Source of the DNA: Gammaproteobacteria bacterium RIFCSPHIGHO2_12_FULL_37_14
GTDB taxonomy: Bacteria; Pseudomonadota; Gammaproteobacteria; DSM-16500
DNA: 44,846 bases
Direction of reading: 5' to 3'
NCBI GenBank assembly: GCA_001801485.1
Contig: MGXV01000087.1
Coordinates: 1-44,846, forward strand
In this document: positions 15,705 to 22,908 of the stretch, in pieces
How the letters are laid out: every line of letters begins with the position of its first letter
Position numbering within the stretch: the stretch's first letter is position 1
Made by a program: the position numbers and the translations under genes
Notes under the pieces: model-generated
Databases searched by the model: none
What the model was told of the DNA's origin: nothing
What the model saw: the letters and a program-made list of their open reading frames with translations, nothing else

Positions 15705-18064
15705 ACCAATAATACTTGTTTATTTTCCGCATCAATTTTTAAATGCTTGGCTTTGCTCCATTTCGAATAACATGTTTCACCGGCACCAATCACTGCTGGA
15801 ATACCAAGCTCTCCAGCACGAATCGCCATGTGTGAATTAACACCACCAAATTGAGTGATAAAACCGGCGATTTTATGCGAGAAAATCCAATCAAATCCTG
15901 GATCGGCATTCGGTAGAAACAAAATATTATTGGCCAGAAATTGCTTGGGAGCATCAACAAAAACCACCTCTCCTGTACACGATTTTTGAGTAATAAAATT
16001 TGGCATGGTTTCAGGATAATGAAAATACCACGCATCGCTTGGCGCGCATAATAAGGGAGGTAACGCTATTGATTTACAAATTAAATATTGCTCTTTTCCT
16101 GCTTGAGTATTTTGTATTAATAGCTTTCTGGGCTCTGTTGTTGATCGATATAAGGTATGGATCACATTCATATCAAGATAACTACAATCTTGACGTGATA
16201 AACCATGTTTTTCAGCAAATGTGGCTAGAATTTTTAAAAATTCACTCACGCTTCGGGTAAAAACAAATTTAGAATATTCACGAGATTCGATTGCAATTTT
16301 GATAAATTCAAGCAAATCTAATACGCTAGTATGCAATTGGTCATGATCGATATGTTGCTGTATAGCACGTAATTGCTGAATATTAAGTGAAAAAGAAGTA
16401 GATTTTTTTGATGTCAAATGTTTCTTTTTGTTCCAATTAAAGTAAGTCTCGGGGGCTTCATCGTAACGCATAGAAAGAATATCGTAAGTACCTGGTCTTA
16501 AATGACCGTACAATTGTAAAAATTCTTCTTTTGATTTAGTTTGAAAATCATGCTTAATATGTAAGCTGATGGAATCAAGTGAAGAAAAAAAGTTAGCATA
16601 ATCTTGTTGAGTAATAATACCTATCGTGGCAAATGATTTGAGCAATTGCACAGCAATAAACCCGGCTCGAGCTAAACCAGCAAATGGCAAGGTACCATAA
16701 CGCTTACAATCTTCTAATATCCAATACATTTTATAAACATCGTCAAGATCGCTTTCAAATAATTTAGTTTGACGGCGTTCTAATTCATAAATTTTATCTA
16801 AATCATGTTTCCATAAGCCATTTTTATTATGAATAATACCATTGGTTAGCTGAATAAGTTCATGAAACAAAATATCTTTATCTTTTTCATCAAAATGATA
16901 GTTATTTAAAATTTGTAATCGTTGTTTCAAATCGAGTGTGTAGCAGGAAAAAATAATATCAAATTCAACTTTATCATGTAAGGCAGGTGATTCGATTAAA
17001 CGATCGATATAATAATTAACCAAACGCTCTGCTAATTCGGGTGGTAAACTTTTCGGTAAAAACGAATTAAAGCTAACTCTCACGTCAACATAAGGTAAGC
17101 CTTCAAAATCAATGAGTAATGGAAAACTTCGTAGATTATTATAACCATAATTATCTCGTTGATATGCCCAAATTGAATCTGTAATTAAATTACGATAAAG
17201 AGAGAGAGCCAAAGGCCGCGGCCGTATACCAATAATTTCAGCTGGATTCCAATCTGGCATCACACCAAAAATTGTACGTGCGCCATATAAATAAGGATGG
17301 GGTTTATTACCTAATACAATACGATCAGCAATTCGCTCGATATGAATTGCATGCTTTTCAAGTGGGAATTCAAGCATATTAGTTAAGATTAATGGCCTCA
17401 CTTGAAAAAGATAGATACGTTGATCCGCCGTGACTGCAAATTCAATATCTAATAACGAAGTTAACAAAATTTCTTCAAGTTCACGAATTAAAGAAATAAT
17501 TTGTTTAAGAAAACCATCTGGTTGATATTTAGCATGTTTATGCCAAACAAAACATTTGCTTTCGTGATGTTTGCCGGACGTAATACTGTTAAAAGATCCT
17601 GTCGAGTCATCATAGTTAATGATGACATATGGACCCAGTGTATTCGGATCAGTGCTAAATGCTACACCTGACACATTAATATTTGTTAGAAAAGGCTGGA
17701 TAAGAACTTGATGATTGCCATTCTGATTACCATAGGACGCTATCACCTCGTCAATAGCATGAATTAAAGCAGTTTCGCCATTAATTTTTGCAATCGAAGT
17801 ATAACAACCAGCCAGTGAAGATTGATGACCATCTTCACCAATTGCACTGCTACGAACAATTAAAAGTTGATCTATCCAAGTTAGACTACGAAGTTTGGTT
17901 ATTATTTCAATCTGATTATTACGCCACTCATCCACTGTAAAAATATACAATGGTAAAATATTAGCATGAATCAACTTTCCTTGCAGAGCAGCTAATGTAT
18001 TAGCTTTTGTCGAGAAAACAATAGTAGCCTGCTCAGTCAAATTTTTTGTTACCAGCTCCAGCAT
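15701..18064 (-). CDS. PEP-synthase-like L-glutamine kinase (Cj1418-like)
   Basis: 787 residues, close to the C. jejuni enzyme's length. N-terminal ATP-grasp part with IVRSSAIGEDG (69-79), SLAGCYTS and FQVRPL; a central, family-specific region (about 230-680) replaces the PEP/pyruvate-binding barrel of PpsA. The C-terminal swivelling domain carries the phosphohistidine motif GGVNSHMAIRAGELGIP with the likely catalytic histidine near position 745. Cj1418 uses ATP and this histidine to phosphorylate the amide nitrogen of L-glutamine, the first P-N bond in O-methyl phosphoramidate synthesis. Order and overlaps with the next two genes match that pathway. A carbohydrate kinase or rifampicin-phosphotransferase-like enzyme is the main alternative. 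Confidence 0.87.
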   Translation of the reverse strand: MLELVTKNLTEQATIVFSTKANTLAALQGKLIHANILPLYIFTVDEWRNNQIEIITKLRSLTWIDQLLIVRSSAIGEDGHQSSLAGCYTSIAKINGETALIHAIDEVIASYGNQNGNHQVLIQPFLTNINVSGVAFSTDPNTLGPYVIINYDDSTGSFNSITSGKHHESKCFVWHKHAKYQPDGFLKQIISLIRELEEILLTSLLDIEFAVTADQRIYLFQVRPLILTNMLEFPLEKHAIHIERIADRIVLGNKPHPYLYGARTIFGVMPDWNPAEIIGIRPRPLALSLYRNLITDSIWAYQRDNYGYNNLRSFPLLIDFEGLPYVDVRVSFNSFLPKSLPPELAERLVNYYIDRLIESPALHDKVEFDIIFSCYTLDLKQRLQILNNYHFDEKDKDILFHELIQLTNGIIHNKNGLWKHDLDKIYELERRQTKLFESDLDDVYKMYWILEDCKRYGTLPFAGLARAGFIAVQLLKSFATIGIITQQDYANFFSSLDSISLHIKHDFQTKSKEEFLQLYGHLRPGTYDILSMRYDEAPETYFNWNKKKHLTSKKSTSFSLNIQQLRAIQQHIDHDQLHTSVLDLLEFIKIAIESREYSKFVFTRSVSEFLKILATFAEKHGLSRQDCSYLDMNVIHTLYRSTTEPRKLLIQNTQAGKEQYLICKSIALPPLLCAPSDAWYFHYPETMPNFITQKSCTGEVVFVDAPKQFLANNILFLPNADPGFDWIFSHKIAGFITQFGGVNSHMAIRAGELGIPAVIGAGETCYSKWSKAKHLKIDAENKQVLLV

Positions 18065-18070
18065 AAAATA

Positions 18071-18856
18071 TTATTTCCTTCTAAAAATCCATGCGCGTGT
18101 TTGATAGGTACAATCAATTGCCGTGTATCCTTTTATTTTATCGTGAACAAATCGAATAAATTCACGAAAATTGCTTTCTCCTAGTTGGGATCGAACATCA
18201 TTAACAGATTCCCATACACCAATATATTCATCTATCGCTAACCTAACCGTATGAAATCCCTCAATATGAATTCTATCTTCAAATAAGGGACAAGATAATA
18301 GCTGATTTGCTAATTGATCAACATGTTTAGATTTTCCTGATGATATCCGTTTCATATCCGGTTGCAATTGAATAATATGATTTTCAATTTCTTGCAATAA
18401 AGGGTTATTTTCAAAATATCTTGGATTCCAAAGAATAGCAAAATGACCTTGTGGTTTTAGAATACGATAAAATTCATTGGTAGCTAAATGGAAATCTGCC
18501 CAGTGGAAGGATGAAGCCATCGTCACTAAATCGGCACAATGATCAGCTAATTGGGTATATTCAGCTGATCCAGGTAACCAAGTGATATTCAATTGTTCAT
18601 TTGCCTGTATTCCCATGGTCCGCATGGCATCATTTGGCTCGATAGCAATAGCTGTCTGGCAGCCATGCTTGAAAAATTGTCGTGTCCATATACCCGTTCC
18701 CGCACCAACATCCACAAATTTTATCTGGTTAATAGGTTTATTCAGGATACCAAGCATGGCCTGAATAACGGTCTCACAATAACCCGGCCGATACTTAGAA
18801 TATTTATTTGCTAGTTGTGTGAAATCACCTGCTTGCATCCGATCGGAAACTGCCAT
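18071..18856 (-). CDS. Class I SAM methyltransferase, probable phosphoramidate O-methyltransferase (Cj1419/1420-like)
   Basis: 261 residues. N-terminal FTQLANKYSKYRPGY, SAM motif VDVGAGTG (48-55), acidic IEPNDAM, motif ADLVTMASSFHWAD and LKPQGHFAILWNPR, all typical of Methyltransf_11-like enzymes. In C. jejuni two methyltransferases (Cj1419, Cj1420) accompany the phosphoramidate genes and are expected to supply the O-methyl group; here there is one. ATG 18856 is chosen because AGGA lies 8 bases before it, although this overlaps the upstream kinase gene by 32 bases. Six bases separate it from the glutamine-kinase gene. Methylation of a sugar hydroxyl instead cannot be excluded. Confidence 0.85.
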   Translation of the reverse strand: MAVSDRMQAGDFTQLANKYSKYRPGYCETVIQAMLGILNKPINQIKFVDVGAGTGIWTRQFFKHGCQTAIAIEPNDAMRTMGIQANEQLNITWLPGSAEYTQLADHCADLVTMASSFHWADFHLATNEFYRILKPQGHFAILWNPRYFENNPLLQEIENHIIQLQPDMKRISSGKSKHVDQLANQLLSCPLFEDRIHIEGFHTVRLAIDEYIGVWESVNDVRSQLGESNFREFIRFVHDKIKGYTAIDCTYQTRAWIFRRK

Positions 18857-19382
18857 ATAGGTAATCCTTTTTTAAATAATTAATAATGAATGATACTGCT
18901 TGTTCAGGATCAATATCTCCATAGTTCTTGATAGTCAAATCAGGTTGTTGCGGATAATCTGCAGAAATATCGATACCCACCACATTCTTTAAATACCCAT
19001 TTTTTGCTTGTTGATAGATTTTTTTAGAATCACGCCGCAAAAGCTCCGTGAGTGGCACATCAATAAAAACCTCGATATAACGTTCAATATTTTTTCTATT
19101 CCATTCCTGAGTTTCATGAAATAAAGATATCGTTGCACAAACAACATGTATATTTTGATTAGCCAGCATTTTACATAATCGTGAATATAAAAGACTTGCT
19201 TGTAATCGTTGATCTCGCTCATGACCAAACAATTGTCCGCTTACCTCTCTCAAGTGGTCTCCATCTAGAAATACTACCGTATGACCACTTAACCGTAAGG
19301 TCTTTGCTAATGCTTCTCCAATAGTTGTTTTTCCTGACCCAGATAAACCAGTCAGCCAAAAAACCGTTCCTGGTTCAGGCAT
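18825..19382 (-). CDS. APS-kinase-fold CDP-phosphoramidate 3'-kinase (Cj1415-like)
   Basis: 185 residues with a CysC-type P-loop, GLSGSGKTT (12-20), and FLDGDHLRE (38-46). It departs from true APS kinase where APS is bound. The canonical 'RRIGEVA' and 'SPFR..R' segments are replaced by LLYSRLCKML (64-73) and CATISLFHETQEWNR (82-96), whereas the fused kinase at 22908-24599 keeps the canonical ones. This variant matches my recollection of Cj1415, which phosphorylates the 3'-OH of cytidine diphosphoramidate in the O-methyl phosphoramidate pathway. Being next to the other four pathway genes supports the same reaction. It overlaps the CysQ-like gene by 8 bases and the methyltransferase gene by 32. 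Confidence 0.8.
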   Translation of the reverse strand: MPEPGTVFWLTGLSGSGKTTIGEALAKTLRLSGHTVVFLDGDHLREVSGQLFGHERDQRLQASLLYSRLCKMLANQNIHVVCATISLFHETQEWNRKNIERYIEVFIDVPLTELLRRDSKKIYQQAKNGYLKNVVGIDISADYPQQPDLTIKNYGDIDPEQAVSFIINYLKKDYLYGSFRSDASR

Positions 19383-20169
19383 ACACTACTCCTCGAGCTT
19401 CTGTCTTAATTTGTGCATAAATAATCGGAAAAATTTCTTGTGAACTTGCAACAATACTATTGACTCGAGTGTGCAATTGATTAAAAGTAAAGTCACGTTG
19501 ATATTGATCAGTAGCAATACCGCCAGCCTGCTGAACTAACAAAACACCTGCAGCAATATCCCATTCGCTTTTAGGACCCAAACTAAAAGTTGCGTGAGCC
19601 TGACCTGAAGCAATTAATGCGAGTTTATACGCAATTGAACCCATAGGCTTAATAACATTTTGTTCGGCAAATGAATTCCAATCACCATTTGCGAATTCCG
19701 TACGGCTCGCTAATATAGTCAGCTTCATTTGTGCTGAACAATTGCATTTGATCGGGTAATGATTAAGCCACGCTCCTTGATTTTTAATTGCATGATAGAG
19801 CTCATTGGTAGCTGGATTGAAAACAGCAGCCAAAATAGGTATTCCCGCTTCTATCAATGCTACGGAAATGGCATATTCAGGTATGCCGAGAATATATTCC
19901 TTGGTGCCATCAATAGGATCAACCACCCATACTCGTTTGCAATGAAGACGATTAAAGTTATCAACTGTTTCCTCTGATAACCAGCCGTCATGCGGAAAAC
20001 AACCCAGAAGCTCTTCTTGAAGAATTTGATTCGCTGCCAAATCTGCTGTGGTTAGTGGATCATGATTGGCTTTATAAGCAGCCGTAAAACCTTCGCGTTG
20101 CAACTTGGCAATTTCATTACCAGCTCGCTGAATTGCTCGCAGTAAAACACTTGTTTCATTCGTTAACAT
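19375..20169 (-). CDS. cysQ: CysQ-like 3'(2'),5'-bisphosphate nucleotidase (inositol monophosphatase family)
   Basis: 264 residues. Metal-binding signatures of the IMPase superfamily: EE (66-67), DPIDGTKEY (84-92) and SEWDIAAGVLLVQQAGG near the C-terminus; the KEY/F variant is typical of CysQ. CysQ removes the 3'-phosphate from PAP, the by-product of sulfotransferases, and so keeps them from product inhibition. Here it lies exactly between the sulfotransferase genes and the phosphoramidate genes. If phosphoramidate transfer leaves a 3'-phosphocytidine nucleotide, the same enzyme could recycle it too; that dual role is inference. An inositol phosphatase function is less likely in this setting. 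Confidence 0.82.
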   Translation of the reverse strand: MLTNETSVLLRAIQRAGNEIAKLQREGFTAAYKANHDPLTTADLAANQILQEELLGCFPHDGWLSEETVDNFNRLHCKRVWVVDPIDGTKEYILGIPEYAISVALIEAGIPILAAVFNPATNELYHAIKNQGAWLNHYPIKCNCSAQMKLTILASRTEFANGDWNSFAEQNVIKPMGSIAYKLALIASGQAHATFSLGPKSEWDIAAGVLLVQQAGGIATDQYQRDFTFNQLHTRVNSIVASSQEIFPIIYAQIKTEARGVVYA

Positions 20170-20181
20170 GATGTACCAGCA

Positions 20182-21468
20182 TTATAATAATTTCACAAAA
20201 TTTTCTTGTCGACTGACTAATGATTTCTTCCAAGCAAGAAAAAGTAATTTTCTACAGCTCATGTATGCTACAAGATTATAAATAAGGATAGTCAATACAT
20301 CGACAATTTTCGACGCCGGAAAATGATAATTAAGACTCTTACCTAAACGACCTAATATTTTTCTAATTTCCGGATTATTCGTTTCTCGAAGCTGTTTAAT
20401 TTGTTTTTGATATCTACTGATTAATAATTCCATTTTAAATGGCAAAAATAATAGCGGAAAAATAGCAACTAGACCTATTTTTTTAAAAATAGTAAATTTT
20501 TTCTGATAATTAAATGCCAACCCAAAAAAATTTGAAATAAAGTTCAACCGAAATTTATCAAATGACATGAAAATGTCATTATGTTTCTGAGCCAATGTTT
20601 TGGTGCCCACGCCAAGCTGTCTAACGCTTTCTCTTCGATTATGCCAAAGTTTTCCATCAAAACTACTCTCGAGCAAGGTATCAGACCATGAAAGATTTAA
20701 CCATTTACAAATGGCAGATAAACTCATTGCTGAGTTTTTGTGGAGATCTTCTAAGCGAATGGCGCGACATTGCATATTGCCATCGATTACATCATTCACA
20801 TAAGGATACATTCCATGAACTTGATAACACCCTGCATGAATGGCGATATCATGTAACATTTGCGAAATCACACAAGATAATAAATATAAATTTATCCAAT
20901 GGCCATATCGATTAATATGTTTTGCAGTTGAACCCATATTTTGTATCGGTTCACGTATCATATGTAAAAAATACACTTTTGAAAAATCGCTTGTTAGCTG
21001 CAAGGCATATTTTTTTGGTAAACTATGAATAGGATATAAAATCCATGATGATGAATCAATCGTCCGATTTAAGGCTTGGTTGTAAGCAAGATAAATCGAA
21101 ATAATAAAATCTTTTCTCGTTAACTGTGTCAGATCATTCCACATTGAGCTGAGATAAGTCGAAAATAATTCTTGATCGACATGAACTTGCTCATTCATAT
21201 TGCTTCCCATTTGCAATAGTCCGTATTCATCATGACGATTTTCAGGATGGAACCAATATTGATGATCCTGCAAAAATGCCTGCAATAAATGAGTCGCATC
21301 TAATTTGTCATGATTTTCCCAAAAAATAAGCAATTGCTGCCCATGCAATGCTGGAAGAGATAAAATTTGTGGATGATTATCTAATAAACTTTGAATCAGT
21401 AAGGTTCCACTAGAACCGCAATTTTGAATGGCAATCACCTTATCAAAGCTAATCAGCATGTTTGACAT
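20182..21468 (-). CDS. Divergent P-loop sulfotransferase-like protein
   Basis: About 428 residues from ATG 21468 (ATG 21459 also possible). A longer frame to 21534 exists, but it runs deep into the preceding gene. Near the N-terminus CGSSGTLLIQSLLDNHP has the position and pattern of the sulfotransferase 5'-phosphosulfate loop, with G-S-S-G-T in place of K-S-G-T. YFLHMIREPIQNMGST matches the 3'-phosphate-binding RxPxxxxxS strand-helix, and RAIRLEDLH resembles the late 'YEDL' segment. A hydrophobic stretch (IGLVAIFPLLFLPFKM) lies toward the C-terminus. It may sulfate the glycan. Because the operon also makes a 3'-phospho-CDP-phosphoramidate donor, it is also my best candidate for a phosphoramidate transferase, on weak evidence. 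Confidence 0.68.
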   Translation of the reverse strand: MSNMLISFDKVIAIQNCGSSGTLLIQSLLDNHPQILSLPALHGQQLLIFWENHDKLDATHLLQAFLQDHQYWFHPENRHDEYGLLQMGSNMNEQVHVDQELFSTYLSSMWNDLTQLTRKDFIISIYLAYNQALNRTIDSSSWILYPIHSLPKKYALQLTSDFSKVYFLHMIREPIQNMGSTAKHINRYGHWINLYLLSCVISQMLHDIAIHAGCYQVHGMYPYVNDVIDGNMQCRAIRLEDLHKNSAMSLSAICKWLNLSWSDTLLESSFDGKLWHNRRESVRQLGVGTKTLAQKHNDIFMSFDKFRLNFISNFFGLAFNYQKKFTIFKKIGLVAIFPLLFLPFKMELLISRYQKQIKQLRETNNPEIRKILGRLGKSLNYHFPASKIVDVLTILIYNLVAYMSCRKLLFLAWKKSLVSRQENFVKLL

Positions 21469-22681
21469 GATTATTCTCATTTTTTTTAAGTGTGAGTCGC
21501 AAAATAATATTTTTGAACCATAAATTAATTTCACGTAAAGGAAATGTGATGCGCCATGATAAAGATAATTGTTGATTTAGTAACTGGGTTTGTATCTCAC
21601 TCATTTCTGCTTCCTGATTTTTCAATGATGATTGAGCTAAGATCATTTTGGCATTTAAGATAAGCATTTGCTGTTTAAAGAAATCGACCTGATGAATATA
21701 CTTTCTTTCACCATTCATATCTGATAACCAGCAATAGTCATTGGGCCATAATGTAAATTCCTTTAAACTAATATCAAATGAGTTTAAAATTGCTTCGATT
21801 TTTTCGATATCAGCAATAGAAAAATATCGTTGCCATTTACCAACTTCACCACCACGAAGATGCTTTTCATTGCCTATTTGATCACCCACGAATGATCGAT
21901 TCAATACTGCTTCAACTGCCATTAATGAATCTTTTTCAGCAAGCGCTAATGCCTCATTAAATTGCTGTAATTTAGCGGAAGTATTGGGCGGCGATCCGAT
22001 AAATGAGAGAATTTTGTAAAACACATGGTAGGGATTGAACATTAATTCTTCGTAAGATACTAACATGACCTGCTGAGGATAACGAATTTGCATCTGCTTG
22101 TAAGAATAGTAATGCTTAATAAATGCACTTAATTTATCATACCCAAAGACAAAATCATGAAAATCCTTAATTAGCACCTGCGTTCCATCTGGAAGAAGTT
22201 TACTACGCTGTTTTTCATCTACATGATGATGAACATGCCTATAATAAGAAACTAAATGATCCAAAGGATTGCGATAAAGATAAACGATGCGTGAATTAAT
22301 ATTCATTTTTGGATTCAGTGCATCCCATTCACCATGGTGGCGAATTAATGTCTCGCCACCATTATATGCTGCTGCACAATAATTTAATGCCTTCCAAAGC
22401 GGGTAGTTTACTTCGTGATTTTCTGAAAATCCCGGACACACACTATGGCAGGTGAATAATCGATCAACACCAAACGTTGATTGATGGGTGGAGGTTTCAG
22501 GAATATTGCGATTAGCTAAAGCATTGACTAAATCCAGTTTAAAATTACCTTGAAGATAATCTTCCGTATGTTGCAATAGTTGATCATAACACCAAAAAAA
22601 AATACGGGCATACCAGGTACCGGATTTTGGTAAGGTAGCGATCAATACAACTGTAGAATTTTTAGTAGCTTTCATATCCAT
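21449..22681 (-). CDS. PAPS-dependent sulfotransferase (Sulfotransfer_1 type)
   Basis: 410 residues. All three classical PAPS motifs are present: TLPKSGTWY (16-24), which binds the 5'-phosphosulfate; RIVYLYRNPLDHLVSYY (131-147), which binds the 3'-phosphate; and RGGEVGKWQRYF (276-287), the RKGxxGDWKxxF equivalent. A candidate catalytic histidine region is HSVC (79-82). Residues about 335-375 form a heptad-rich, Gln-containing coiled coil, followed by a basic tail. It transfers sulfate from PAPS to a hydroxyl, most likely on the sugar chain built by this operon, before export. Start ATG 22681 overlaps the DUF2061 gene; ATG 22675 would give an ATGA overlap. PAPS comes from the fused synthase two genes upstream. 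Confidence 0.9.
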   Translation of the reverse strand: MDMKATKNSTVVLIATLPKSGTWYARIFFWCYDQLLQHTEDYLQGNFKLDLVNALANRNIPETSTHQSTFGVDRLFTCHSVCPGFSENHEVNYPLWKALNYCAAAYNGGETLIRHHGEWDALNPKMNINSRIVYLYRNPLDHLVSYYRHVHHHVDEKQRSKLLPDGTQVLIKDFHDFVFGYDKLSAFIKHYYSYKQMQIRYPQQVMLVSYEELMFNPYHVFYKILSFIGSPPNTSAKLQQFNEALALAEKDSLMAVEAVLNRSFVGDQIGNEKHLRGGEVGKWQRYFSIADIEKIEAILNSFDISLKEFTLWPNDYCWLSDMNGERKYIHQVDFFKQQMLILNAKMILAQSSLKNQEAEMSEIQTQLLNQQLSLSWRITFPLREINLWFKNIILRLTLKKNENNHVKHAD

Positions 22682-22908
22682 TTACTACTATTCGCCACCC
22701 ATTGTTTCTTTGATAATCCAAAGGATAAACTGTTCCAAACTCGTTCATGTAGATAAAATAAAATAATTTTTGACATAAAATCAAAAAAACCGATATATAA
22801 TGAAAATGAAACCCTGCCGGTAATGATATAACTAATCATAATGGTAATAATTGATCCGAAAATTCGCCAACTAAATGCCTTCATGAGACTACGCAAATGA
22901 GATTCCAT
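22672..22908 (-). CDS. DUF2061 small membrane protein
   Basis: 78 residues. The N-terminal SLMKAFSWRIFGSIITIMISYIIT gives a first membrane helix, and SLYIGFFDFMSKIILFYLHERVWN a second amphipathic or membrane helix. The pattern 'KA.SWR..G...T', 'G..D...K...YY.HER.W' is that of DUF2061. The family's function is unknown, but members recur next to sulfate-activation genes, as here, where it lies between the PAPS synthase (1-base TAATG overlap) and a sulfotransferase (10-base overlap). A role in membrane positioning of the sulfation machinery is speculation. Confidence 0.85.
   Translation of the reverse strand: MESHLRSLMKAFSWRIFGSIITIMISYIITGRVSFSLYIGFFDFMSKIILFYLHERVWNSLSFGLSKKQWVANSSKWI

Noticed and set aside
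15701..18064. Central-metabolism phosphoenolpyruvate synthase (PpsA)
   Set aside because: The PEP/pyruvate-binding barrel is replaced by an unrelated central region, and the neighbours form the phosphoramidate set; glutamine kinase fits better.
18825..19382. Second ordinary APS kinase (CysC)
   Set aside because: APS-contact segments are replaced, and the fused enzyme in the same operon already supplies that activity.
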